From assembly GCA_016196555.1 (NCBI GenBank), contig JACPXL010000014.1, forward strand, positions 1-37,057: 37,057 nucleotides of DNA, in the 5' to 3' direction. Positions 1 through 7,664 of this stretch are shown here, one piece after another; the first letter of the stretch is position 1, and every line of letters starts with the position of its first letter. Made by a program: the position numbers and the translations under genes. Below the pieces are notes generated by a model that saw only the letters and a program-made list of their open reading frames with translations, was not told where the DNA came from and ran no database searches. This DNA is from Candidatus Omnitrophota bacterium. Its GTDB lineage: Bacteria; Omnitrophota; Omnitrophia; Omnitrophales; Aquincolibacteriaceae.

Positions 1-1
1 A

Positions 2-271
2 GATGATCGCGTTGCGCTTATGCGGCGTTTGTTCGTTGACGCAGCTTATCGCAATCAGCAAATTGGTATGAATTTGATCGACCGTGTTTTTCAATTTTGT
101 AAAGAAGTGGGTTATCAAGAAATTATTTTTAAAACCACTTCGCGGATGGAAGGCGCCGCCAAGCTTTGTAAAAAACGGGGATTTTTGCCGCGGGCGAAAT
201 TGAATCTTGGCGCCATTGAGCTTTTGAAATTTTCATTATCTCTTCGGGATGGAGTCGCAGCCGCAAAATAA
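2..271 (+). CDS. GNAT-family N-acetyltransferase, C-terminal part (5' end outside window)
   Basis: The frame is open from base 2 and ends in TAA at 269-271, so only the C-terminal ~89 residues are visible. The peptide has the look of a GNAT acetyl-CoA-dependent acyltransferase: LFVDAAYRNQQIGMNLID matches the conserved strand 4 and acetyl-CoA pyrophosphate-binding loop (usually RxxGxG/A, here RNQQIG), and AAKLCKKRGF matches the C-terminal A..(L/F)Y.k.GF motif. The ORF track starts it at base 20, but the in-frame residues before that ATG (DDRVAL) also fit the family, so the true start lies upstream of the window. The substrate cannot be told. Its last bases overlap the first possible start of the SPOR gene, suggesting co-transcription. 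Confidence 0.75.
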   Translation, partial: DDRVALMRRLFVDAAYRNQQIGMNLIDRVFQFCKEVGYQEIIFKTTSRMEGAAKLCKKRGFLPRAKLNLGAIELLKFSLSLRDGVAAAK

Positions 272-1238
272 AACCATGGGAATTTTCGGAAATAAAAATA
301 AATCGAATAGCAAATCAAAAGAAAGCCTTCACACGCTTACCGAACAAGAAATTCAGGACAAATTATACGGCCATTTGCGCGTTCACCGGCAGGTGGTTCA
401 AGACGAAATGCCGGTTTTGAAATCTTCTCCCGCTCCGGTCCGGATGGAAGAAGAAACCCGCCAGATCCGTGACAAGAAAAAAGAAGAAGAGCGTTTATCC
501 CGGATTTCTGAATGGGCGGATGAAGAAGCGGAAACGGTCAGCCGGGTTTCAAAATACAGTTCTTCGCAAAATCTCGGAAAATCATTTTCCAAACCGGCCG
601 CGACTTCCCAGACAAAACCAGCCCCTCAAAATATCGCTCTCTCCGCCTTAAAAATCGTGGCCGTCATTCTTTCCGGAATTTTAAGGATTTTTTCGGCCCC
701 TGTTTTCCGTTCCAAAAAATTCATTTATGGCGCGAGCGCATTTTTGTTTTTATTCCTGGTATTTTTGGGTATTCATTCTCTGAACGTGCAGCGCGAAATT
801 GCCATGATGATGCCGCATAAACCGGCGCCGCCAGCGCCCGCGGCGCAACAGGCCCAGCCTGAAACCATTTCTCCTGCTCAGCCCTCAGGTCCGGCAGCGG
901 TTCGGGAAACTAAAATCTCTGGCACGCCAGCGGCGGGGGAAGCTACGGCTGCAAAAGCAGTTGCTCCGGAAAGATTGGCAGCTCAAGAAGCTCCTTATGT
1001 GGTCCAAGTTGCCACTTTTGCGGTGGAATCCGATGCCGAAAATCTCGTCACCACTTTTGAAACTGAAAACCTTCCTTCTTTTGCCAAGAGCCTCAGACGT
1101 TCCGGGGGGAAGATTTATTATTCGGTATTTTTAGGCCGCTATAAAAATTACCAAGAAGCCCAAAAGGGCCTTGATCTTTTCCGCAAAAAAGCGATTGCCA
1201 AATCTTTTCAGGATGCTTTTATACGGACTTTGTCCTAG
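249..1238 (+). CDS. SPOR-domain membrane protein
   Basis: The 329-residue protein has a charged cytoplasmic N-terminus (about 1-125, rich in K, E, S), a first hydrophobic stretch near 129-150 and a clear membrane span near 158-176 (FIYGASAFLFLFLVFLG). A Pro/Ala/Gln-rich linker (about 190-245) follows. A C-terminal SPOR domain occupies about 248-326, beginning with PYVVQVATF and containing YYSVFLGRYKNYQEAQ, the usual SPOR pattern. SPOR domains bind denuded peptidoglycan glycan strands, typically at division sites, so this is probably a bitopic envelope protein with a periplasmic SPOR head. The start is uncertain: ATG 249 overlaps the preceding gene, while in-frame ATG 276 (MGIFGNK) gives a 320-residue form. 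Neither has a good Shine-Dalgarno site. Its exact division or envelope role is not established here. Confidence 0.8.
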   Translation: MESQPQNKTMGIFGNKNKSNSKSKESLHTLTEQEIQDKLYGHLRVHRQVVQDEMPVLKSSPAPVRMEEETRQIRDKKKEEERLSRISEWADEEAETVSRVSKYSSSQNLGKSFSKPAATSQTKPAPQNIALSALKIVAVILSGILRIFSAPVFRSKKFIYGASAFLFLFLVFLGIHSLNVQREIAMMMPHKPAPPAPAAQQAQPETISPAQPSGPAAVRETKISGTPAAGEATAAKAVAPERLAAQEAPYVVQVATFAVESDAENLVTTFETENLPSFAKSLRRSGGKIYYSVFLGRYKNYQEAQKGLDLFRKKAIAKSFQDAFIRTLS

Positions 1239-1272
1239 AAAAGTTTTTTTCTCGTTGATTTTAGGGGCTGCC

Positions 1273-1632
1273 ATGTGGGATGGGTTTGATAAACGAAAGT
1301 TTCCTCGCCTGAATCTGCAGTGTGAAATTCTGATTCAATCCGATAAAAATTCTCCGCCTTTGAAAACCACAACAGAAAATGTGGGCCGTGGAGGGGTGGC
1401 CGTTATTTTGGACCAGCCTCTAGAGCGATTCAGCCGCTGTCATGTACGCCTTGAACTTGGATCCGATCTTCCCAAATTGGAAGGGGACGGAAGGGTAGTT
1501 TGGGCAGTCCCTACGTCCGATGGCAAAGGCGCCAAAAAACGCTTTGACACGGGCATTGAATTCACGAAGTTAAATCCTGCTGAGCAGGAGAAATTGCACA
1601 AATTTCTTAACGCCTCTCAGAAGAAATCTTAA
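1273..1632 (+). CDS. PilZ-domain protein (cyclic-di-GMP binding candidate)
   Basis: This is a single PilZ domain of 119 residues. The two c-di-GMP-contacting motifs are recognisable: RKFPR at residues 8-12 (RxxxR) and NVGRGG at 36-41 (D/NxSxxG with Gly for Ser). The hydrophobic strand pattern continues to the C-terminus (GDGRVVWA, FDTGIEFTKL). The ORF track starts at 1171, inside the SPOR gene. I prefer ATG 1273 because AGGGGC lies about 5 bases upstream and because MWDGFDKRKFPRL gives the normal PilZ N-terminus. It lies 34 bases after the SPOR gene and 11 before yajQ, so it is probably co-transcribed. PilZ proteins act as cytoplasmic c-di-GMP receptors; the partner here is unknown. Confidence 0.8.
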   Translation: MWDGFDKRKFPRLNLQCEILIQSDKNSPPLKTTTENVGRGGVAVILDQPLERFSRCHVRLELGSDLPKLEGDGRVVWAVPTSDGKGAKKRFDTGIEFTKLNPAEQEKLHKFLNASQKKS

Positions 1633-1643
1633 AAGATTGAAAC

Positions 1644-2141
1644 ATGTCTGATCAATCTTCCTTTGATATTGTCTCCCAGATCGATCTCCAGGAAATTGAT
1701 AATGCCGTTAATCAGGCCCTCAAGGAACTCCGCACACGTTTTGACTTTAAGGGTTCGAAAAGCTCCATTGAATTTTTGAAAACGGAGAAAAAAATCCGTC
1801 TGATTGGGGATGATGACCTGAAGCTCAGAAACCTTCAGGAAATGCTTAAAACCCGTATGGCTTCCCGCAAAATCCCCATCAAATCTCTTCAATTTGGTGA
1901 GCCGGAACAGGCTTTTGAAGGGACGCTTCGCCAGGAAATCACCTTAGTCCAGGGAATTCCGCAGGAAAAGGCCAAAGAGCTGGTCCGGTTGATCAAAGAG
2001 GCCCAATTTAAGGTCCAAGCGGCCATTCAAGGCGAGCAAATCCGGGTCTCGTCAAAGAGCAAAGATGCTCTACAAGAGGTCATTGCGTATATCCGTTCTC
2101 TCTCTTTTGACATCCCGCTCCAATTTACGAATTACCGGTGA
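1644..2141 (+). CDS. yajQ: YajQ-family nucleotide-binding protein
   Basis: At 165 residues this matches the usual YajQ/DUF520 length of about 163. Characteristic stretches are present: MSDQSSFDIVSQIDLQEIDN at the start, RTRFDFKGSKSSIEF, KKIRLIGDDDLKL, the middle ITLVQGIPQEKAKELVRLIK, and the C-terminal LQFTNYR. YajQ proteins are cytoplasmic two-ferredoxin-fold proteins that bind nucleotides. In Xanthomonas a family member binds cyclic-di-GMP and works with a transcription factor; other reported roles include RNA and phage-related binding. The gene sits between two PilZ genes, which makes a c-di-GMP link plausible but not shown. The Shine-Dalgarno is weak. Confidence 0.93.
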   Translation: MSDQSSFDIVSQIDLQEIDNAVNQALKELRTRFDFKGSKSSIEFLKTEKKIRLIGDDDLKLRNLQEMLKTRMASRKIPIKSLQFGEPEQAFEGTLRQEITLVQGIPQEKAKELVRLIKEAQFKVQAAIQGEQIRVSSKSKDALQEVIAYIRSLSFDIPLQFTNYR

Positions 2142-2160
2142 AAATTTTTTTTCCGAGCCC

Positions 2161-2189
2161 TTGTAATTCTAAAAGTCGTGTGTTATATT
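2161..2189 (+). promoter_or_regulatory. Candidate extended -10 sigma-70 promoter for the second PilZ gene
   Basis: TTGTAA (2161-2166) and TATATT (2184-2189) are separated by exactly 17 bases, and TG at 2181-2182 supplies the TGn extension before the -10. It lies in the 178-bp gap after yajQ, about 130 bases upstream of the PilZ start at 2320. The rest of this gap (2142-2319) shows no gene or hairpin I can support. The call rests on motif match only. Confidence 0.5.
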
Positions 2190-2319
2190 TTCTTTAGAAA
2201 GTGGAAGGGTATTCGTAAGTTCAGTTATTTAAAGACGTTATGAAAGTCTTAAAATATCAAGCATAACAATGACTCAATTCCCTCTAGAAAACTTTTCACA
2301 ATCCGAAAGGCGGTGACTC

Positions 2320-2712
2320 ATGGAGAAAGAGCGCAGGAAGTTTAAGCGGTTTGATGCTTACATGAGTATTAAATATCAGGCAAATGAAGGCGCCGAGGCG
2401 CAGGGTGTTAGTTTAAGTAAAGATCTGTCCCGGGAAGGTGTTAAAATCAATTCCAACGCGAGCATGAAAGAAGGGCAAATGCTTGATTTGGAAATTTTGA
2501 TTCCAGATGATCCCAAGCCTGTCCATACTGCCGGCAAAGTAATGTGGTCCCGGCCTTCGGAAGGACATAATCAAGGATTTGATCAGGGTGTCAGATTTCT
2601 CATGATGGACCCCGTCGATAAATTCCGCGTTCTTGATTATGCGTACAATCATTGGCTCGAAACCAAGGTGAATGACCTGACTGATCCGGAAGAAATCTCC
2701 GAAATCGGTTAA
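2320..2712 (+). CDS. PilZ-domain protein (cyclic-di-GMP binding candidate)
   Basis: The 130-residue protein consists of one PilZ domain with a short acidic C-terminal tail. Both ligand motifs are intact: RKFKR at residues 6-10 (RxxxR) and DLSREG at 35-40 (D/NxSxxG). The domain runs through GKVMWSRP and FDQGVRFLMM, and the tail NDLTDPEEISEIG is probably disordered. The start ATG 2320 follows AAGGCGGTG at a normal distance. It differs from the other PilZ gene of this cluster in having both motifs canonical and its own likely promoter, so it is the better c-di-GMP receptor candidate. The output partner is unknown. Confidence 0.85.
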   Translation: MEKERRKFKRFDAYMSIKYQANEGAEAQGVSLSKDLSREGVKINSNASMKEGQMLDLEILIPDDPKPVHTAGKVMWSRPSEGHNQGFDQGVRFLMMDPVDKFRVLDYAYNHWLETKVNDLTDPEEISEIG

Positions 2713-2728
2713 CCTCGGCTCATTTTTT

Positions 2729-4222
2729 TTGAAATCCTCGCGCGCTGCCATTTTGGCGATTGATCAAGGGACCACAGGCACGCGCGCCATCCTCTATAAT
2801 TCTCACGGAAAATCCATTGCGGCCGCTTATCAGGAATTCCGCCAGTATTATCCTCAGCCCGGATTTGTCGAACATGACGCCCTCGAAATTTGGCGTACCA
2901 CGCTCAAAGTTATTTCACTTTCTCTCCAACGCGCCCGAATTAAATTTTCTGATATAGTTTCCATCGGAATTACCAATCAGCGCGAAACGACCATTTTGTG
3001 GGACCGGAAAACGGGAAAACCCGTCCACCGTGCCATTGTTTGGCAGGACCGGCGCACTACAGGTTTTTGCCAAACGCTTCGTTCCAAGGGGTGGGAAAAA
3101 GAATTTCGCGATAAAACAGGACTTGTTCTCGATCCGTATTTTTCAGGAACTAAAATCCATTGGCTTCTTGAACATATTCCCGGTCTTCGCCGCAAAGCTG
3201 GAAAAGGAGAAATCCTTTTTGGAACGATCGATACGTGGATTGCCTGGAAATTAACCGGTGGCAAATCTCATGTCACGGATTTTACCAATGCTTCCCGCAC
3301 CCTTCTTTTCAATATCAAAACCCGGTCTTGGGATAAAAAATTACTTCGCCTGCTGAAAGTTCCCGAGGCGGTTCTGCCCACGGCCAAACCCTCCGGTTCA
3401 GATTTTGGCCGTACGGTCGCGCAAGGTCCAGTGACGGCTGGAATTCCCATTCATGCCATTATGGGAGATCAGCAGGCCGCGCTTTATGGACAGGGATGTT
3501 ACAAGTCAGGTGAAGCCAAAAATACCTATGGTACCGGTTGTTTTGTGGTTGTGAACGTGGGGAAAAAATTTCAGAAAGCGCCTTTTGGCCTTTTGGAGAC
3601 GCTGGCTTGCGATGAAGACGGCAATCCGGCCTATGCGCTTGAAGGATCGATTTTTATTGCCGGTGCGGCCATTCAATGGCTTCGTGACGGACTGGGATTT
3701 TTTAAACACGCCTCCGAAACTTATAAAATGGCAACTCGTGTGAATGAAACGGGAGGAGTTACGATGGTCCCTGCGTTTGTGGGGCTTGGCTCGCCTTATT
3801 GGAATCCGAATGTGCGGGGCGTGATCACGGGCCTTACGCGCGGAACAAAACGCGAGCATATTGTCCGTGCTGCTCTCGAGGGCATAGCCCATGAAACTGC
3901 AGATGTTTTGGACAGAATGAAAACCCAATCGGTGCATGCAATAAAAAGCCTCAAAGTCGACGGCGGCGCCACCTCCAATCCCTTTCTTATGCAATTTCAA
4001 GCAGACATTCTTGGAATTCCTATTTTTGTTTCTGACATTCAGGAATCCACGGCCTGGGGCGTGGCGAAATTAGCGGCCAAAAAGTCCGGATTTTGGCCCC
4101 AGCTTACAGCCATTGACCGGCAGCGCAAATATTGCCGGTATCATCCCCATATGAAGTCCTCGGAAAGACTTTCCCATCGCGCTCTTTGGAAACGGGAAAT
4201 CCACCGCCTTCTTTCGTTGTAA
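2729..4222 (+). CDS. glpK: Glycerol kinase
   Basis: This FGGY-family kinase of 497 residues matches the usual glycerol kinase length and phosphorylates glycerol to sn-glycerol 3-phosphate with ATP in the cytoplasm. Family signatures occur in order: AIDQGTTGTRAILYN (phosphate-binding loop, residues 10-24), TNQRETTILWDRKTGKPV and AIVWQDRR, GTIDTWIAWKLTGG, HVTDFTNASRTLLFNI, IMGDQQAALYGQ, NTYGTGCF, FVGLGSPYWNPNVRG and VDGGATSNPFLMQFQAD, all strongly conserved in GlpK rather than other FGGY sugar kinases. The start is a TTG inside a T-run with no obvious Shine-Dalgarno, so the first residues are uncertain. No glycerol facilitator or GlpD is visible nearby. The downstream lipases suggest it uses glycerol freed from lipids. 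Confidence 0.95.
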   Translation: MKSSRAAILAIDQGTTGTRAILYNSHGKSIAAAYQEFRQYYPQPGFVEHDALEIWRTTLKVISLSLQRARIKFSDIVSIGITNQRETTILWDRKTGKPVHRAIVWQDRRTTGFCQTLRSKGWEKEFRDKTGLVLDPYFSGTKIHWLLEHIPGLRRKAGKGEILFGTIDTWIAWKLTGGKSHVTDFTNASRTLLFNIKTRSWDKKLLRLLKVPEAVLPTAKPSGSDFGRTVAQGPVTAGIPIHAIMGDQQAALYGQGCYKSGEAKNTYGTGCFVVVNVGKKFQKAPFGLLETLACDEDGNPAYALEGSIFIAGAAIQWLRDGLGFFKHASETYKMATRVNETGGVTMVPAFVGLGSPYWNPNVRGVITGLTRGTKREHIVRAALEGIAHETADVLDRMKTQSVHAIKSLKVDGGATSNPFLMQFQADILGIPIFVSDIQESTAWGVAKLAAKKSGFWPQLTAIDRQRKYCRYHPHMKSSERLSHRALWKREIHRLLSL

Positions 4223-4283
4223 CTTCTCTCGCTTCTTAGAGTACCGTTCATTCTTTCCCAAAACGGCCGATAATTATGACACT

Positions 4284-6314
4284 ATGGGTTTCTTTGAATT
4301 TGGAAAAAAAATCGATTTGGGCAAAGAATATTCGCTCGAAGACATTCCGCTCTTTTCTTCTCTTACGAATTCCGATCAAAAACTGGTCGAGAAAAAGGGC
4401 AGGCTGGTTCAATACCGCCGCGGAGACACGGTTTACGATGAAGGAACCAAGGCGGACGCCTTTTATGTGGTAATTTCCGGACGTTTCCGGCTTTTTCATG
4501 CCTCTCCTTCGCATGCCACCGAACAAACCCTTCTTTATTTTTATCGCGGCGACCATTTTGGAGAGACGTCCCTTTTGACCGGCCGTCCTCACAGCGCTAC
4601 GGTGGAGGCGAAAAGCGATGGATTGATCCTGCGGCTTGAGAAAGAAGATTTTTTGAAACTGGTCAATGATATTCCTGCCATTTCCCTCCATTTAAGCCGT
4701 ACGCTCGGCCACCGTCTTACAAAAAGTGAGGCCGCGGGCCATCGGCGCGAAGTCAAAATTGCCGCTTTTTGTACTCAGGGAAATCCGCAAGAAGTTTTCC
4801 ATCTCTGGATCGATTTTGCGGCAGCGGTGGCGCATGAAACAAAACGTAAAGTGCTGATCGTTGATTTTGTTTCCGAGAGAAATCCGAGATTTAGGGAAGA
4901 ATTTCACCGGGAATCGCAAACAAGTTATGATCTTTCCCAGAGCGAAAATCCTCGGGAGGGAGAATTTAATGCCGCGCTTGTCGAACATCCCGCCGGTTTT
5001 TATTATGCCCATATTTTATCCGACAGCGTGGCGGGGAAAGATGAAAAAAGAGTCTCATCTCTTTTGACTTTCCTGACCTACCGGTATGATTATCTGATGA
5101 TTCGGCTGCCGCGAAATATGGGGCATGTGAGCTTTGAGGGGCTGAAACAATCCGATACCGTGTATGTTCATTGCGAAGCGGACAAACAATCGCTCACCGC
5201 ATGTTCGGAATCCCTTCAGGAATTAGTGCAGGGGTTTGGATTTAGTAAACGCGATGTCAAAGTCATCGCTCCGGACAAGAATATCAAAGACGAAAACACA
5301 TTCAGTGAATTCGAAAAAATATTAGGATTCCGGATTTTTTCTTTAGTCCCCGAGCGCGAAGACAAATCAAAAAAATATCAAACATCCTTGCGGTATTTGG
5401 CCAAAGAGTGGGCCGGGACACTCGTCGGTCTGGCGCTTGGAAGCGGGGCTGCCTACGGTCTGGCTCATATCGGAGTATTGCAAGTCCTTGAAGAGGAGAA
5501 TATTCCGATTGATGTGGTTTCGGGGTCCAGTATTGGGGCGCTTGTCGGCGGTCTTTGGGCCGCCGGCTATTCTGCGCAGGAGCTTAAGGAACTCGCGCTT
5601 GGAATCAACAAAAGGACGGGGTTTTTCAAATTGCTTGGTTTTCAGGACTTGTCCCTTGCCCATTGGGGATTTTTCAAAGGGCATCAAGTGAACCGGTTTA
5701 TTAAATCCTATATTGGAAACAAGACTTTTCAAGAAACGCGCATTCCGCTCCGTATTATTGGGACCAATCTCTTCACCTCAGAAGCCGTGACTTTTGAGGC
5801 CGGCCGTATTGTGGACGCCATTCGGGCCAGTATTTCCATTCCCGGTATTTTCCGCCCCTTTTTCTATAAAGGGGACTGCTTAATTGACGGTGGAGTGATT
5901 GATCCCTTACCGGTCAAAGTTTTGAGCCAAATGGGAGTTAAAAAGATTATTGCGGTCAATGTACTGCTTGGCCCTAAGGATAGAATTGAGCGTAACCGGC
6001 TCATTCAGGAAACTCAGGCCCAGAAAATGAAACAATTTGCCTCCAAGAGTATGTGGGGAAAAATTTCTATGGAAATGGCGGAGGCCTTCAAAACTCGTTA
6101 CGCGATCAACATTTTCAACGTCATCATGAATACAATTCAGTTTATGGAATATGAAATGGCGGAAACGTGGGGGCATAAAGCCGATGTGTTGATCCATCCC
6201 GTTGTTTATGAAGGAAACTGGGCCCAGTTTTATGATCCCGTCAAATTTATCAAGGCCGGTGAAGAAAAAACCCGTGAGCAGCTAACAGAAATCAAGCGGT
6301 TATTGGCGGAATGA
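4284..6314 (+). CDS. Patatin-like phospholipase with cNMP-binding-like and ParA-like regions
   Basis: The 676-residue protein has three parts. Residues ~20-145 form a cyclic-nucleotide-binding-type beta-roll (GDTVYDEG, RGDHFGETSLLTGRPHSATV); the Arg that usually precedes SA is His here, so true cNMP binding is doubtful. Residues ~155-360 resemble a ParA/MinD-type NTPase fold (KVLIVDF, YDYLMIRLPRNMG, DTVYVHCEAD) but have no Walker A loop. Residues ~378-575 form a patatin domain with the oxyanion-type loop LALGSGAAYGLAHIG, nucleophile motif GSSIG (Ser416) and catalytic Asp in DGG (Asp535), so the Ser-Asp dyad is intact. The architecture resembles bacterial neuropathy-target-esterase-like lysophospholipases. 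Probable role: hydrolysis of phospholipid acyl esters at the membrane under control of the N-terminal sensor. There is no clear Shine-Dalgarno before ATG 4284. Confidence 0.9.
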   Translation: MGFFEFGKKIDLGKEYSLEDIPLFSSLTNSDQKLVEKKGRLVQYRRGDTVYDEGTKADAFYVVISGRFRLFHASPSHATEQTLLYFYRGDHFGETSLLTGRPHSATVEAKSDGLILRLEKEDFLKLVNDIPAISLHLSRTLGHRLTKSEAAGHRREVKIAAFCTQGNPQEVFHLWIDFAAAVAHETKRKVLIVDFVSERNPRFREEFHRESQTSYDLSQSENPREGEFNAALVEHPAGFYYAHILSDSVAGKDEKRVSSLLTFLTYRYDYLMIRLPRNMGHVSFEGLKQSDTVYVHCEADKQSLTACSESLQELVQGFGFSKRDVKVIAPDKNIKDENTFSEFEKILGFRIFSLVPEREDKSKKYQTSLRYLAKEWAGTLVGLALGSGAAYGLAHIGVLQVLEEENIPIDVVSGSSIGALVGGLWAAGYSAQELKELALGINKRTGFFKLLGFQDLSLAHWGFFKGHQVNRFIKSYIGNKTFQETRIPLRIIGTNLFTSEAVTFEAGRIVDAIRASISIPGIFRPFFYKGDCLIDGGVIDPLPVKVLSQMGVKKIIAVNVLLGPKDRIERNRLIQETQAQKMKQFASKSMWGKISMEMAEAFKTRYAINIFNVIMNTIQFMEYEMAETWGHKADVLIHPVVYEGNWAQFYDPVKFIKAGEEKTREQLTEIKRLLAE

Positions 6315-6340
6315 ACATTCTGAAAAATTATGCTATCATT
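6312..6340 (+). promoter_or_regulatory. Weak candidate promoter before the thiolase operon
   Basis: TATCAT at 6335-6340 is preceded by TGC, giving an extended -10. The -35 region (ATGAAC at 6312-6317) is poor. It overlaps the 3' end of the patatin gene and would start a transcript about 28 bases before the thiolase start, whose GAGGAAGGA ribosome-binding site is strong. This is a motif-only call. Confidence 0.3.
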
Positions 6341-6374
6341 ATGTCTGGCTTTACGTTAACGAATCGAGGAAGGA

Positions 6375-7565
6375 ATGCCTGAAATTGTCATCGCCGGTGC
6401 CGTAAGAACGCCGCAAGCAAATATGGGCGGCGCCCTGAAAGATTTCACCAATCATTCTCTGGGGCAGCTGACCGTTCGCGGTTTATTGGAAAAAACTAGA
6501 GTTGATCCTGCCGCCATCGATGAAGTCATATTCGGATGTGTGGGCCAGCAATCCGATGCCGCCAACGTGGCGCGCGTGATCGCGCTGCTTGCCGGACTTT
6601 CGCATAATGTTCCTGCATTTACCGTAGCCCGCAATTGTGCCTCGGGGCTTCAATCCATCACAAGCGCCTATCAAATGATTGCCTGCGGCGAAGCAGATCT
6701 GGTCCTTGCCGGAGGCGTTGAAGTCATGTCGGCCTCACCCTATGTCAATCGCGATTTACGATTTGGCAAAAGGCTGAAAAACTCCATGCTGATTGATACC
6801 ATTTGGGAAGGTTTGACGGACCCTACCGTGAATCAAATTATGGGACGAACGGCCGAAAATCTGGCGGAAGAATTCAAGATAAGCCGCCAGGAACAAGATG
6901 AATTCGCCGTTTTTTCCCATCAGCGGGCGTTTCGGGCGACGCGTGAAGGAAAATTCAAAGATGAAATCTTGAAAGTGATGATTCCTAAAAAAGTCATGGG
7001 TAAGGAAATGCCGCCTGAAACTTTTGTCAATGATGAAGGAATTAATCCAGCGCTTAACGTTCAAACGCTTTCGCAATACCCCACGGTTTTTAAGGAAAAC
7101 GGCACCGTCACTCCGGGGAATTCCTGCCCTATTTCGGATGGAGCGGCCGCTGTTTTTGTTGCGACGGCGGAAAAAGCGAAGGCTTTAAATCTGGAAATTC
7201 TCGGAACTATTCGCGGTTATGGCTATGCCGGTGTTGCGCCGGAACGTATGGGTATCGGTCCGGTATGCGCCGCGCCAATAGCCTTGAAAAGAGCCAAAGC
7301 TGACCTAAAAGATATTCAGCTTATCGAAATTAATGAGGCCTTTGCGGTTCAATACCTGTCCGTAGAGAGGTCTTTAAAGTTAAATCGCGATATTGTGAAT
7401 GTTAACGGCGGTGCCATTGCCCTCGGACATCCCGTCGGTGCTACGGGAACACGGCTTGTCGTCACGCTTCTCTATGAAATGAAACGCCGCAATCTTTCTC
7501 TCGGTCTTGCTTCCATGTGTGTGGGCGGCGGGCAGGGTGGGGCGATTGTGCTCGAAAGAAAATGA
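6375..7565 (+). CDS. Acetyl-CoA C-acyltransferase (thiolase)
   Basis: The protein has 396 residues, the normal bacterial thiolase length. It carries the nucleophilic Cys88 in VARNCASGLQS, the NEAFA motif, His352 in NGGAIALGHPVGATGTR and the base Cys382 in CVGGGQGG, so all catalytic residues are intact. Thiolases cleave 3-ketoacyl-CoA with CoA in beta-oxidation or run in reverse to make acetoacetyl-CoA. The adjoining dehydrogenase, hydratase and acyl-CoA ligase argue for the degradative role. The ORF opens a + strand gene series that runs to 13008. The start is supported by GAGGAAGGA immediately upstream. The chain-length preference cannot be judged by eye, so no fadA or atoB symbol is given. 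Confidence 0.94.
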   Translation: MPEIVIAGAVRTPQANMGGALKDFTNHSLGQLTVRGLLEKTRVDPAAIDEVIFGCVGQQSDAANVARVIALLAGLSHNVPAFTVARNCASGLQSITSAYQMIACGEADLVLAGGVEVMSASPYVNRDLRFGKRLKNSMLIDTIWEGLTDPTVNQIMGRTAENLAEEFKISRQEQDEFAVFSHQRAFRATREGKFKDEILKVMIPKKVMGKEMPPETFVNDEGINPALNVQTLSQYPTVFKENGTVTPGNSCPISDGAAAVFVATAEKAKALNLEILGTIRGYGYAGVAPERMGIGPVCAAPIALKRAKADLKDIQLIEINEAFAVQYLSVERSLKLNRDIVNVNGGAIALGHPVGATGTRLVVTLLYEMKRRNLSLGLASMCVGGGQGGAIVLERK

Positions 7566-7592
7566 CAATTCTCAAGGGCTCTGAGAATTGTC
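7564..7592 (+). repeat. Perfect 11-bp inverted repeat at the thiolase stop codon
   Basis: GACAATTCTCA (7564-7574) and TGAGAATTGTC (7582-7592) are perfect reverse complements around a 7-base loop. The left arm begins inside the TGA stop. It could form a strong RNA hairpin, but no T-run follows, so it is not a classical intrinsic terminator. It could mark mRNA processing or be part of the neighbouring palindromic element. Confidence 0.7.
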
Positions 7593-7653
7593 ATTCCCGC
7601 ACGTTTTTGGCGGGAATCAAGCTAGATCCCCGATAAAAGCATTCGGGGATGAC
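7590..7653. repeat. Compact palindromic intergenic repeat (GTCATTCCC...GGGATGAC)
   Basis: The 64-bp unit is bounded by GTCATTCCC and GGGATGAC, near-perfect terminal inverted repeats. It contains two internal hairpins: ATTCCCGC/GCGGGAAT (7593-7600 with 7610-7617) and ATCCCCGA/TCGGGGAT (7626-7633 with 7643-7650). It fills most of the 99-bp gap between thiolase and dehydrogenase genes. The form matches the small non-autonomous palindromic repeats dispersed in many bacterial genomes. It shares its GTCAT/ATGAC ends with the element at 8780-8856. Confidence 0.7.
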
Positions 7654-7664
7654 AGGGGTATTAA

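Noticed and set aside
1171-1272. Upstream-extended start of the first PilZ ORF at 1171
   Set aside because: It lies inside the SPOR coding region, and the extra 34 residues do not resemble PilZ. ATG 1273 has a better ribosome-binding site.
2690-2730. Possible intrinsic terminator with an eight-T run before glycerol kinase
   Set aside because: The CCGA...TCGG arms enclose a GGTTAACC palindrome without a proper loop, and the stem is weak. The T-run overlaps the TTG start of glpK.
4247-4274. Promoter-like GATAAT with a TTCATT -35 before the patatin gene
   Set aside because: The -35 is poor, and the -10 ends only 9 bases before the start codon, which would require a leaderless transcript.
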